Assembly (NCBI RefSeq): GCF_900111005.1
Contig: NZ_FOFV01000026.1
Coordinates: 62,001 to 126,000, forward strand
Origin: Lentzea albida
GTDB taxonomy: Bacteria; Actinomycetota; Actinomycetes; Mycobacteriales; Pseudonocardiaceae
DNA length: 64,000 nt
Reading direction: 5' to 3'
Below are positions 26,556-36,019 of this stretch, piece after piece; within the stretch, counting starts at the first letter, position 1, and the number at the start of each line of letters is the position of its first letter. A program made the translations under genes and the position numbers. Below the pieces are notes generated by a model that was not told the origin of the DNA, ran no database searches, and saw nothing but the letters and a program-made list of their open reading frames with translations.

Positions 26556-27347
26556 ATGGAGGATCTCGCTGGCGTCGCTTGGGCACGCAGGATGTTCGGC
26601 ACCGAGGGACCGCACGTACGGGATTGTCTGCCCAGGGTCCTCGCCGAGACCCACAGCCAGTACTCCACCCTCCAGGTTTCGACAGGACTGCCCAGCGCGG
26701 ATCCCTACGGCCTGATCTGGCTTGGCATGCCCAACGCGCTAGTCGAGGGACTTTTCGGTATTGCGGGCGTGCGGGCCTACCGCCCAAGACGAGCCCGCTA
26801 CCGTATTCCCGTGATCAACTCAGTGCCGCTGATCCCGTGGCGCTTCGCCAAGGACAAGACGACCGACATCGATCAGGTTCCCTTCGGACGACCGGTGTCG
26901 GCCAGCAAGCAGTCGCTGTTCACAACCGTTCAGACTCCGTTGGAACTCGACCTCGGCGAATCCGGGCTGGGTGATTCGGTGGTCAACCGGCTCTCCCAAC
27001 AGGAACGTCAAGAACTCGACAGGCACAGCGAGCAGATCGCCAAACTCGCGACCGAGCAACTAGTGGGCGTCCTCGCCTACTCCAGCAATCCGGAAGCGCT
27101 GTTGAGCAGCTACTTCGGGTTCGCCACCCTTCGCGCGAACGGGCTGTTGAGCTGGGCGTTCCGGGAATCCCTTGAGCTCGTTCCGGTCCGGCGTGGTCCT
27201 ATGCGTCCTGCGACCACAGTCGACGGTCGCCTGGCATTCGATGCGGGCAAGCCAGCGTCACCACTGTTGCGCCCACGCGTTGCGCTGGACGACGCACCCT
27301 CAAGCGAACCGCCGGTGAGGCCCCACAACACGGCAACTGATGAGTAA
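26556..27347 (+). CDS. Unknown protein of a peptidase-nuclease operon (263 aa)
   Basis: The start at ATG 26556 has an excellent GAGGAGG site 6 bases upstream. The protein shows no known motif. It contains STGLPSADPYGLIWLGMPNA and RYRIPVINSVPLIPWRFAKD, a helical middle (QQERQELDRHSEQIAKLATE) and a disordered C-terminus. The stop overlaps the XRE-ImmA gene by 8 bases. In other such operons the partner is a substrate or a DNA-modifying factor, but no role can be read here. Conserved Trp/Pro patches suggest a folded domain in the first 120 residues. Confidence 0.65.
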   Translation: MEDLAGVAWARRMFGTEGPHVRDCLPRVLAETHSQYSTLQVSTGLPSADPYGLIWLGMPNALVEGLFGIAGVRAYRPRRARYRIPVINSVPLIPWRFAKDKTTDIDQVPFGRPVSASKQSLFTTVQTPLELDLGESGLGDSVVNRLSQQERQELDRHSEQIAKLATEQLVGVLAYSSNPEALLSSYFGFATLRANGLLSWAFRESLELVPVRRGPMRPATTVDGRLAFDAGKPASPLLRPRVALDDAPSSEPPVRPHNTATDE

Positions 27348-28581
27348 GGATCCCCGTCAGCCGTCACTGTTCGACGCCCCTTCAACGGGCATGGTGGCTG
27401 ACCTGTTCGAACCCGCGCGCCTTACGCAGGCACGGGTTCTCGCAGGCATGACCAAACAGGACCTGGCCGACAAGCTCGGCGTGTCTCCCGCCGCGGTCGG
27501 GCAGTACGAAGCCGGGATCACACGGCCTCGGCCTGACCACATCGAGACGTTGTCCAGCACCTTGGACTTCCCGGTTGCGTTCTTCGCCGGCGGGCGACCC
27601 TACGCACGGCTGGACTCCTCGATGGCGCATTTCCGCAGTCTTCGAACAACACGCGTCGGCGAGCGCGCGAAGGCCACGGCCCTCGTAGAGCAGTTGTGGG
27701 AGCTCACCTTCGCTCTCGAGAAGCGGGTCGAGCTTCCTCCTGTTGATCTGCCGATCGCACCTCCTGGGGCGTCTCTTCCGGTAGGCGCGGAACCGGAGGC
27801 CGTCGCTCGCGAAGTTCGACGGCAATGGGGAATCGACAAAGGACCGCTGCGACACCTCGTCCGCACGATGGAACTTCGCGGCGTCATCGTCTCGGTCTTG
27901 TCGTTCGCAGGCGATGATGTCGCGCGCGTAGATGCCTTCTGCACCTCACGCCTTCCACGCCCCGTGGTGATCCTGACTCCGGATCGAGCCAATGACATCT
28001 ACCGCCACCGTTTCACCGCGGCCCACGAACTGGGGCACCTGATGCTCCACGCAGACATCGTTCCGGGCGATCTGGAACAGGAACGAGAAGCAAGCAGGTT
28101 CGCAGCCGAACTGCTGACACCAGCGGCCGAGATCGAGCGAGAGCTGCCGTCTCGGTTCCGTATGGCGGCGCTGGAAGAGCTGAGCCGAGTGTGGGGTGTG
28201 TCCCCAGCTTCCTTGGTACGCAGGTCCAAGGAGCTGGGAGTGATCTCGGATGTGTCCGCGCGACGCGCATACCAGCGTGTTCAGCAACTCCGCAGCGCAG
28301 GATTGATGCGTCCCGACACGATCGCTGGTTATCCCGGTGAGACCCCAACGCTATTGCCCAGTGCCTTCGAGCTCGCCGAGCAGCACGGTTTGTCTCTCAA
28401 GGAGCTCGCCAACGAGCTCGCGTGGCCCTTGCGGCGCGTTCGGCAGCTGCTCGGCATGGACGACTCCCGGCCAGCTCTCAGGCTGGTCGCGCCGTCTCCT
28501 ACTGCAGGCACCTCTCAGAGCAAACCTTCAGATCAAGGCACAGGCGACACACGTACCAGAGGAAACTCCGCATGTCGCTGA
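27340..28581 (+). CDS. XRE-family regulator fused to ImmA/IrrE metallopeptidase
   Basis: This 413-aa protein has an N-terminal XRE helix-turn-helix (about 30-85; MTKQDLADKLGVSPAAVGQY, EAGITRPRPDHIETLSSTLD). The IrrE/ImmA zinc-peptidase domain has HEXXH in FTAAHELGHLMLH and the downstream EREASRFAAELLTPAAEIE, which supplies the third ligand. A further helical region follows (SAFELAEQHGLSLKELANEL). Family members cleave repressors or sense DNA damage or phage. The gene overlaps both neighbours (8 and 10 bases), so the three proteins are made together and probably act as one system. Confidence 0.88.
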   Translation: MSKDPRQPSLFDAPSTGMVADLFEPARLTQARVLAGMTKQDLADKLGVSPAAVGQYEAGITRPRPDHIETLSSTLDFPVAFFAGGRPYARLDSSMAHFRSLRTTRVGERAKATALVEQLWELTFALEKRVELPPVDLPIAPPGASLPVGAEPEAVAREVRRQWGIDKGPLRHLVRTMELRGVIVSVLSFAGDDVARVDAFCTSRLPRPVVILTPDRANDIYRHRFTAAHELGHLMLHADIVPGDLEQEREASRFAAELLTPAAEIERELPSRFRMAALEELSRVWGVSPASLVRRSKELGVISDVSARRAYQRVQQLRSAGLMRPDTIAGYPGETPTLLPSAFELAEQHGLSLKELANELAWPLRRVRQLLGMDDSRPALRLVAPSPTAGTSQSKPSDQGTGDTRTRGNSACR

Positions 28582-29513
28582 ACATCGGCGCCCAACAGCA
28601 GGTACCGGAGACAGTTCGCGCGGCGATCGTCTGCGTCTGTCGCGATGCACTCCACTGGCGCGGCGACCTGGAGGCGCTCTACCTCGGCTGTGGCGTGCCA
28701 GCTTCTATGTACGAGCGATACAACCACGCCGACTTCAGCAAAGCCAAGATCGCCCGAGCAGTGTTGAACGAGCTCCACGCGTTGGGACCGACGGGCGCGG
28801 TCATCCAACGCAAGATCGTTGACGAGCTGTGCCGCATGGGACGACCGCACACCGATGCCCCGGACCAGGCAAAAGGGCGTGCCGCCCTCGCCGCCCTCAA
28901 GGAGGAAGCAACTACCCAACACATTCTCGTAGACCCCGAGCAGGCTGCTGCGGAGCAACGGCGATCACGCGCAGATCAGCAACAACGTGCACAGCAACAA
29001 CGACTCGAACGACTCAGCGGCTTGGAGAGAAAGTTCTTCGACCTACTACGCGCACAACCGCGCACCCAGCAGGACCGACAGCAGCGCGGTTACGCGCTGG
29101 AAACGCTCCTCGTCGACCTGTTCTCCTTGTACGACATCGAGTACCGGCGCCCGTATCGGCTGCAGCACGAGCAGATCGACGGTTCGTTCCACTTCAGAGG
29201 GTTCACCTACCTCGTGGAGGCCAAGTGGGAGAAGCACCCGCCCACCTTCGGCGACCTCGCGAAGTTCAAGTTCAACGTCGACGGCAAGTTGGACAGCACG
29301 CGCGGCCTGTTCGTTGCCATGGCCGGCTTCGACAACAACACCCTTGATCACCTCGCCAACGTGGCACGCGGGTCTCGCAACAACCTGATCCTGGTTGACG
29401 CCCAAGACCTGATCACCATCTTCGATGGACGAATGACGTTGTCGGATGCTCTCATCGCCAAGATCGATGCAGCCGAACAGGAGGGACGGTGCTGGCTACC
29501 TCTTGGGCGTTAG
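28572..29513 (+). CDS. Mrr-like PD-(D/E)xK restriction endonuclease with N-terminal helical domain
   Basis: ATG 28572 lies inside the ImmA gene end. Of 313 aa, the first ~95 are a helical domain that may receive or transmit a signal (VPETVRAAIVCVCRDALHWR). A Gln/Arg-rich coiled coil follows (about 125-160). The C-terminal nuclease core has QIDGSFHFRG, then YLVEAKWEK, giving the D ... E-x-K catalytic set of Mrr-type restriction enzymes. The gene closes a three-gene operon with a peptidase that could unleash it. A defence role is likely but not proven. A perfect hairpin follows. Confidence 0.82.
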   Translation: MSLNIGAQQQVPETVRAAIVCVCRDALHWRGDLEALYLGCGVPASMYERYNHADFSKAKIARAVLNELHALGPTGAVIQRKIVDELCRMGRPHTDAPDQAKGRAALAALKEEATTQHILVDPEQAAAEQRRSRADQQQRAQQQRLERLSGLERKFFDLLRAQPRTQQDRQQRGYALETLLVDLFSLYDIEYRRPYRLQHEQIDGSFHFRGFTYLVEAKWEKHPPTFGDLAKFKFNVDGKLDSTRGLFVAMAGFDNNTLDHLANVARGSRNNLILVDAQDLITIFDGRMTLSDALIAKIDAAEQEGRCWLPLGR

Positions 29514-29633
29514 CGATGAAGCTAGGTCGAAGCTGGACCAGCTTCCATCGGCTATCGCCGTAGTACGGCGAAAACGCTAGCACTGGGCGGTTCCTCGATC
29601 ACGCTGCGGCGTAGCGGCCCACAGGTTCGGTCT

Positions 29634-29676
29634 AACGGGCTCGACCGGCTGTCTCTCGATACCGGTCGAGCCCGTT
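29634..29676. terminator. Perfect 15-bp hairpin, bidirectional terminator
   Basis: AACGGGCTCGACCGG (29634-29648) and CCGGTCGAGCCCGTT (29662-29676) are exact reverse complements around a 13-base loop. The hairpin lies between two convergent genes ending at 29513 and 29720, so it can stop transcription from both sides. Confidence 0.75.
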
Positions 29677-29719
29677 GGGCAGGAGCACTCGGCGGCCCCA
29701 AGTGGTCGTTCCGCTCAGC

Positions 29720-32113
29720 TCATGAACATGCGGCTGGGTGGTCCGCGACGTCAGGCCACGCGCTGATGCGGTCGAACGGCACGTTATAGATCACCGGGTG
29801 CGCACGGGCCAAGCACAGGTACGTGCCACCGTCCGCAATGGACGAGATCTTGCCGTCACCGTCGATGAACCACGAGCCGGTGCCCAACCAATCGGGCATT
29901 TTGAGGATGACGTTGTCGAGCACGTTCCCACCGTGCCGCACGCCGGTGTACGACCAAGCCGAACCGGCCGGGTCACACGTCAGCTCCAGATCGATCACCG
30001 GCGTCGTACCGCCGGGAAGGATCAACACGAACCTGTCGCCTTCCTGCGAAGGCTGGACGTCGTCCACCACGTACCGGCTCATCGCGAGACAGTTGAACAG
30101 GCCGTTGGTACCTATGTGGATCGCCCTGCTCGGTCGGCCACCGTTGACCGTTTCCACGAGGTAGGTGCGTCCGTCGCTGATCCTGGCGATGTAGGTGTGA
30201 TCACCGGACGGGCCGTCGAAACGTCCTGCTGCCGGCGGCGGAGGCGGCGGCGACAACGTCCGCATCTGCACAGTCCGGCCCTGGCTCTGCCAAACGCCAG
30301 CAGCGGACAGGGCCAGGTCGACCGCGATGAACGCCTTGCCCAGGAACCTCGCGACCAGCCTTGCAGCACTCGCCAGCTTGGACTTGCGCAGGTCGTCTCC
30401 CGCATACCGTTCCGCGGCCCGTTCGAGAAGGTCGACGAGCGGTTCCGAAAGGCACTCGAGGAGCGCGCCGGCGAAGTCGGCCCCGGCCAGCAGGCCCAGC
30501 TCCGCTGAACACGCCACGTACAGCTTGCGGGCTCTGTCGAGATCATCGAGCGGGAGAAGATCGAGTGCCTCGTCGACGACGGAGACGACCTGCTGAGCGC
30601 TCACCCATCCGGAAGACCAGCCGATCGCGGCGGCAGCGTCCAGCACGGTGTCGCCACTGCCGACCGCCTTGCGAACGGTCAGTTTGCCGTTCGGCGGCAG
30701 GAAACCCTGCTCGATCGCGCTGTCCGCGAGCCAATTGCTGAGCACGCCCAGGTCGCCGCGGACGGCGGAGCGGTCAAACGTGCCTCCCTTGGGGACCGCC
30801 GGAAAGACGACGCCCGACGACAACAGCACGCTGCTCTTGTTCTCGAAGGTCCACTCCCCTGTCTCGCCGTTCATGTCCGCGACGCAGTCAAGCCCGCTCG
30901 TCGTGAACCCGGCCGTCCGCGCACGCACGTTCCGCACATCGCAGTTGGTGGCCGCGAGCGCCAATGTGCGCGCCATGGCGGTAGCCCACTGCACGGACAG
31001 CGCGCGGTCCGAGGTATCGCGAGCGGCGGAATCGGAACAGGCGAAGAGGCCGGTGCGGCCCGGATCGCCGCAACTGCCGGGAAGGTAGGTCGTGAAGGTG
31101 CTCAGGGACGACGCGGGCGCGGTCACCACGCGTCCCTCCGGCGTCATCGACTCCGCAGTGCCCTGGTTGAAGGAAGCCGACATGTCCCCGTCGCCGCGGT
31201 CGTGCGCCACAACGACATCGTCGATGCCTTCGGAATGGGGTGGCGCGGGCACACGTACCGCGACTTCGGGAGTCCACGGTCCGTGGATGTGGAAATCGGC
31301 GCTCGGCAACACACCGAGCTCACCCGGCAGGGGCTTCACCGTTGCCCATGCTCCGGTGTCCCCGGCCACGCGCCCCGGTGGCACGAAGAGGGCGTACTTC
31401 GGGTCCTCGGCGGAGACCACAGCGCCGTGCCGTCCAGATGCCCAGCGCCAACTCGTGCCGGAGAAGCGGAACGGCGCGGGGGTCACGCACACGGCGCGGT
31501 CGTCCACGAGCCGCTTCACCGCTGGTCGGGACACACCGGGCACTCGCGGAGCGACGATCTGCTCCAGGTTCTGCGGAAGTGGTCGCGCGGCGATCAGCCG
31601 TTCGATCGCAGGCCGGCCGAGGCCGGTGCGCGACGCGATCTGCTCCAGCGACGCGGACTGCAAGTCCACCGCGTCGCTGCCCGTCACGCATGCTAGAGGC
31701 GTCGGCGGCGGCAACTTGGTCGGTGTCGCGCACGCCCGCTCCACCAGTAACGTTTCCTTGGACGGGCCGATGCCCGGAACCGAGATCAGGTCGACCGTCC
31801 GGTGCCAAGGTCGGCCGCTCACCACGGCCGCGCCCGCCGGCTCCGCCAGATGCAGCGCGCGTTCGATCTCGCGCGGGGCCGCGGTGTTCACATCGATCTG
31901 CCCGACTTTGCAGTCCCTGAGCAGCGGTCGCATCGCCGCGACCGGGTCCGCGACGCCCTGTTGCGGGTTTTGCAGGTCGATGGACGACGTCGCGGGCTGC
32001 TGAGGACTCGGCTCCGCCTGGGCCGCCGAAGGGATCACGACGCTCGAGGCAACCACGACCACAGCAAGGAAAGTCCGCAACAGCAACGGGGACGATCCAC
32101 GCCTTCGATTCAT
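29720..32113 (-). CDS. Large secreted protein with helix-hairpin-helix motifs
   Basis: ATG 32113 is preferred over GTG 32122 because GGAG lies 8 bases upstream. The 797-aa product has a signal peptide ending AAQAEP. Two ComEA-like helix-hairpin-helix units follow (about 65-115, VDLISVPGIGPSKETLLV; and about 145-205, RTGLGRPAIERLIAARPL and VPGVSRPAVKRLV). The middle part resembles repetitive extracellular domains (DFHIHGPWTPEVAV), followed by a helical region and a C-terminal beta-rich domain with several Cys. Secreted HhH proteins can bind DNA outside the cell. The overall architecture was not recognised. Confidence 0.72.
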   Translation of the reverse strand: MNRRRGSSPLLLRTFLAVVVVASSVVIPSAAQAEPSPQQPATSSIDLQNPQQGVADPVAAMRPLLRDCKVGQIDVNTAAPREIERALHLAEPAGAAVVSGRPWHRTVDLISVPGIGPSKETLLVERACATPTKLPPPTPLACVTGSDAVDLQSASLEQIASRTGLGRPAIERLIAARPLPQNLEQIVAPRVPGVSRPAVKRLVDDRAVCVTPAPFRFSGTSWRWASGRHGAVVSAEDPKYALFVPPGRVAGDTGAWATVKPLPGELGVLPSADFHIHGPWTPEVAVRVPAPPHSEGIDDVVVAHDRGDGDMSASFNQGTAESMTPEGRVVTAPASSLSTFTTYLPGSCGDPGRTGLFACSDSAARDTSDRALSVQWATAMARTLALAATNCDVRNVRARTAGFTTSGLDCVADMNGETGEWTFENKSSVLLSSGVVFPAVPKGGTFDRSAVRGDLGVLSNWLADSAIEQGFLPPNGKLTVRKAVGSGDTVLDAAAAIGWSSGWVSAQQVVSVVDEALDLLPLDDLDRARKLYVACSAELGLLAGADFAGALLECLSEPLVDLLERAAERYAGDDLRKSKLASAARLVARFLGKAFIAVDLALSAAGVWQSQGRTVQMRTLSPPPPPPAAGRFDGPSGDHTYIARISDGRTYLVETVNGGRPSRAIHIGTNGLFNCLAMSRYVVDDVQPSQEGDRFVLILPGGTTPVIDLELTCDPAGSAWSYTGVRHGGNVLDNVILKMPDWLGTGSWFIDGDGKISSIADGGTYLCLARAHPVIYNVPFDRISAWPDVADHPAACS

Positions 32114-32575
32114 TGAAATCACTCCAGCTGCACACCCAAGCGCAGGAATGGCAGCATTGCCCGCGACATTGGGGTCACCGTGCCCACCGATAGCGGGGCA
32201 ATTGCGTCCCCGCTCCTCATCGGGGTCTGATCAGACGATCGGAAGCCGCCAACCGGACGTTACCTCGACTTATTTTGTTCATCCTGATGCCGCAGTGCCA
32301 TAACTTTTTCAGATAGCACGATGAGGTCCAGCCAGTGTCTGCACCTCGCACCACAGCACTGTCACTCCCGCCAACAGACTCCCCTCCCCTGCGAGGTCCT
32401 TCTTCGACCGACACCGTACGGCGGATCGGCAAGCAACCCTCGCGAAGTTCTCACAACGCTGAAGCCAACACTCACGGAGACGTGTTTGATGAGCAGGAGA
32501 ACGAATTCGTTGCACCCTGGAATTCACGCCACGACCTGGGGCCGCGGAATGATCTTGATCACGGACTGACCGGCC
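32114..32575. other. Intergenic region, promoter of the secreted-protein gene
   Basis: About 460 bases with local AT-rich patches near 32,265-32,310 (TTATTTTGTTCA). The promoter of the minus-strand secreted-protein gene should be here. No coding ORF with good codon use was seen. Confidence 0.4.
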
Positions 32576-35500
32576 TCACGCGGCGGGCAGTAGTTCGTGC
32601 ACGGTCGCCCGGATGGCGGACGAGCGGGAGGCGATCTCGGCCACAGCGTCGTGGTGGGTGAACACCACGACCTGGAGTTCATTCGCGAGTTCGGCGAGGA
32701 CCTCCAGACCGACCGGCGTTCGACGGTCGTCGAAGGTCATGAAAATGTCGTCGAGCAGCAGCGGCATGCCACAGTGGCGCGTGGTGTAGTCCTTCAGCGT
32801 GGCGAGGCGCAGGGCCAGGTACAGCTGGTCGCGTGCGCCCTCGTTGAGCTGGTCGACGCGGCGTGGCGAGCCGTGGAACGGGTGCGCGAGCAGAACAGGG
32901 ACGTCACTGTCGTCGTAGGTGGCCTCGAGACGCGGGTACTCCTGCATAGTCAAGGTGGCGAACAACGTCTGGGCATGGTGCAACACGGAGTCCTGGTGCT
33001 CGGCGCGGTAGCGCTCCATCTCCCCGCGGAGCAGGTGTTCTGCCAGGTGCACGCGCAGATACTCCTCTGCGAACCCCTCCGCTGCGGCACGGCGTTCCGC
33101 AGCGTCCTGAGCCGCCTCGACGGCCACCGGTGCCTTGGTATCGTAGGCGTGCCGCTCAGCATTGCGGGTGCCCAGAAGCTGCGTCGCTTGGTCCTTGCGC
33201 TGTTGCCGCGAGTTGATCTCACTGTCCAAATTCGACAAGGTGAGCTCGATCTCGGCGACGTCCTTGTCTCCGATCATGCTTTCGAGCGCTTCGGTCTCCA
33301 TGCCTGAGCTGGAGAGGTCCCTCGCGCACTGATCCAGCTGCTTGGCCAGATCGGCTCGCCGGTCTCCGCGGTTGAGCGCCTGCTCGAGCGCCACTTCGTC
33401 GGGCAGGTCGTGGCGGCGCAGCAGCTCGTCGAGCGCTGCGCGCGCTGACTCATCCGAAGCGGCGGCGGTGCCGTGCCGGCTCTCCGCGAGTTGCTGCTGC
33501 CCAAGCAGCACCGTCCGAGTGTGAGCGAGCTCCTGCTGGGTGCGCAGGGCACTTACCAAACGGGTCAGTATCAGGGAAACGTCTGTCCCAGAGGGGAAGC
33601 CCGCATGGCTCGCAAACGTCAGCACCTGTACATCGAACTCCTCCGCGCGTGCGGTCAGCTGGTCGCGCTCCGCGACCAGTCTGGCGACCCTCGTGGCGAG
33701 GCGCTGGCAACGCTGGCGGTCTTCAACGAGTGCGAGGGCGTTGTGCGGGCCAGCAGCGCCGACTCCGGCCCTGGCGAGCGCCACGTCCCACTCCGACCGC
33801 CACGCGGCCAAGTCGTCCTCGGCCTTCTTAATACGCCGGGCGGTCTGAGTGATCCTCTTCTCCAGCCGTTGGCCGTCACGGCGCACGTCGCCGTTTTCGC
33901 GGGCAGCATCGTCGAGCGCGGTCAGCTGGGCATCCGCCAATGCCAGCAAACGGCTCAGCGGGGCGTCCGGATCCGTCTCGTGGCCGGTATCCGCGAGAAC
34001 CCGCCGCAACAGCCGACTGCTCTCCGCGACCACAGTAGACAGTTCGGCAGCGTGAGTCTCTTGCTCGATGGCAGCGTTTGCGTGCTCTCGGGCCTGACTC
34101 AGGCGGGCGAGCACCTCAGTACCCTCGTGGACCTTGGGCGGCGCCGGCAGCGCAACTCCCGCCCAGTGTGCGCGCCACTCTTCGTCGAGGCTGGCGCGGT
34201 CATCGCTGCCGCATGCCTCCAATCTGGCCAGCTCGGCCGCGTCGTCGGCATCAGCGCACAGCGCCTGCTCGAGACTCGCACGCCGCGCCGCGCTATCGGC
34301 TTCCCGGCGCATGCGGTCGGCCATGTGGTCGGTTCGAGTCACGTGCTCTCGCACGACCGAGAGCCCGCTCGTAGGTTCGTCGGCGGCCAGGGCGTCGAGC
34401 CGGGTGTCGCGGTCGCCGCGCGCCGACGCCAGTTCGTCCTCGGTGGGTGGTGGGTCTCCGGCGAGGACACCGTCCAGCGCGAGTTTGTTCTTCTGTGTGC
34501 GCTTGCGGAGGCTCGCGCGACGCGTTGCCAGGTCTCGTTCACGGTCAGCGAGGCCGTCGAACTGCCGGACCAGGGAGGCGGTCGCGGTCTTGAGGGGTAA
34601 CACCAGCTTTGCCACCTGCTCGACGTCCACATCGGGCAGCAGGTCCTCCAGCTCGCGCGTGACCTTCGCCCTGGTCTGCCGGTGCTGTGCACGGGCCTGC
34701 GTCACCTGTTTGTCCGACACTTCCCTGCCACGTACGTGGACGATCGCGGACCGCAGGTCTGTCGTGGCAGGCGGTTCGGGCGTCTCAGCAAGGCGGCGGT
34801 CGAGTTGTTCGCCCTCTTCGCGCAATGCCTCGGCCTCGCGGCGGGCTTCCGCCAGCTCCTCGCCGAGGTTGTGATGCTTCTCGGCTAACCGGGATACCTC
34901 GACCGGCACGTCGTCCGGAATGTCGGCCATGGCGGCATCCTCTTGGGACCAGTCCGGCACCCGTGCCAGCGCGAGGCGCAACTCCTGCTCGGCGGGTGCC
35001 AGGTCGAGGGTCAGCAGAGCCAGCCGGTCGCGAGCTTCCTGTTGCGAATGCGCTTGCCTCGCAAGAATCTCGATCTCGTCTGCGTGCTCCAGCACTCGGT
35101 GGTCGACGACCAACTCCCGCAACCTGTCGTTGATCCGGGTGAGCTCGTCGTCGGCGGACTTCATGGCCGCGGACGACTCGCGCAGAATCGTCCGGATCTT
35201 CCCCAGCTCGTCGCGGACCGCAGATGCCACCGCTGGACCTTCGTCCATGAGCTCACTCAATTCCTTCAGCAGTTGGCGTCTGCGCAGTAGGACGGGGCGC
35301 ATCGCGCGGGCGGTGATCCACCGCTGCTGTGCAGGCCGCAATAGCAGCAGCTCCTGGTGTTCTCCGTCCACGGTCTCCTGCAACTGCTTGATCTCAGCGG
35401 TCAGGTCGGCCACCACCTGTGGTCGTACGACGCTGTCCCGCAGATGGTCGCGGCTGCGCTTGTACTCGTCCACCGCGCGGTTGAGATCGAGGTTGCGGCC

Positions 35501-36019
35501 GCGCGGCCGATAGATGGCGTCCTTGCGTCTTGCCAGCTCGGCAAGCAGCGCGGCCGGCCCGGCGAGGCCACGGGCGTGGTATAGCAGTTCGCCCAGGTGT
35601 CCCCTCCCAGCGGCGATCGCGGCGCCACCCTTGCGCAGCTCATCCTGGGTGAGCACGAAGGACGACATGTACTCGTCGCGGGTCAGTTCGCCGACGAGCG
35701 CGGTCATTTTGCCTTCGTCGACGAACTCGCCGTCCGGCGTCATCAGGGTGTTCTTGCGTCCCTTTCGGCGCACGATGTTCAGCGACACGCCCGACTCATC
35801 GACCAACTCGGCGCTCAGCCGCAGGCTCGTCGTCGGGAATGCGAAGGTGAAGTCGGACTGCCACGGCACGCCGTACAGCAGGTCGGGAACCGCGTTCACC
35901 ACGGTCGATTTGCCCGCGCCGTTCGGGCCGCGCACCACATGCAGGCCGGGTTGGGCCAGGTCGAGGCGCTGGTGCTCGAAGATTCCGTAGCAGCTCAGCT
36001 CAAGAAACCCGAGCCTCAC
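32576..36019 (-). CDS. YhaN/SbcC-like SMC-type ATPase
   Basis: This 1147-aa protein begins RLGFLELSCYGIFEHQRLDL and has Walker A VRGPNGAGKSTVV near residues 32-44. Long coiled-coil regions rich in Arg/Leu/Glu fill residues ~200-1000. The signature region (LNEGARDQLYLALRLATLKD) and Walker B PLLLDDIFMTFDDRR lie at the C-terminus. It has no CxxC zinc hook, which fits YhaN (AAA_27) rather than classical SbcC. The partner nuclease gene overlaps it by 4 bases. Such pairs process DNA ends, recombination intermediates or invading DNA. Confidence 0.85.
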   Translation of the reverse strand: MRLGFLELSCYGIFEHQRLDLAQPGLHVVRGPNGAGKSTVVNAVPDLLYGVPWQSDFTFAFPTTSLRLSAELVDESGVSLNIVRRKGRKNTLMTPDGEFVDEGKMTALVGELTRDEYMSSFVLTQDELRKGGAAIAAGRGHLGELLYHARGLAGPAALLAELARRKDAIYRPRGRNLDLNRAVDEYKRSRDHLRDSVVRPQVVADLTAEIKQLQETVDGEHQELLLLRPAQQRWITARAMRPVLLRRRQLLKELSELMDEGPAVASAVRDELGKIRTILRESSAAMKSADDELTRINDRLRELVVDHRVLEHADEIEILARQAHSQQEARDRLALLTLDLAPAEQELRLALARVPDWSQEDAAMADIPDDVPVEVSRLAEKHHNLGEELAEARREAEALREEGEQLDRRLAETPEPPATTDLRSAIVHVRGREVSDKQVTQARAQHRQTRAKVTRELEDLLPDVDVEQVAKLVLPLKTATASLVRQFDGLADRERDLATRRASLRKRTQKNKLALDGVLAGDPPPTEDELASARGDRDTRLDALAADEPTSGLSVVREHVTRTDHMADRMRREADSAARRASLEQALCADADDAAELARLEACGSDDRASLDEEWRAHWAGVALPAPPKVHEGTEVLARLSQAREHANAAIEQETHAAELSTVVAESSRLLRRVLADTGHETDPDAPLSRLLALADAQLTALDDAARENGDVRRDGQRLEKRITQTARRIKKAEDDLAAWRSEWDVALARAGVGAAGPHNALALVEDRQRCQRLATRVARLVAERDQLTARAEEFDVQVLTFASHAGFPSGTDVSLILTRLVSALRTQQELAHTRTVLLGQQQLAESRHGTAAASDESARAALDELLRRHDLPDEVALEQALNRGDRRADLAKQLDQCARDLSSSGMETEALESMIGDKDVAEIELTLSNLDSEINSRQQRKDQATQLLGTRNAERHAYDTKAPVAVEAAQDAAERRAAAEGFAEEYLRVHLAEHLLRGEMERYRAEHQDSVLHHAQTLFATLTMQEYPRLEATYDDSDVPVLLAHPFHGSPRRVDQLNEGARDQLYLALRLATLKDYTTRHCGMPLLLDDIFMTFDDRRTPVGLEVLAELANELQVVVFTHHDAVAEIASRSSAIRATVHELLPAA

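Noticed and set aside
26266..26787. Minus-strand ORF upstream of the ImmA operon
   Set aside because: Overlaps the RBS and 5' part of a better gene; composition typical of antisense shadow.
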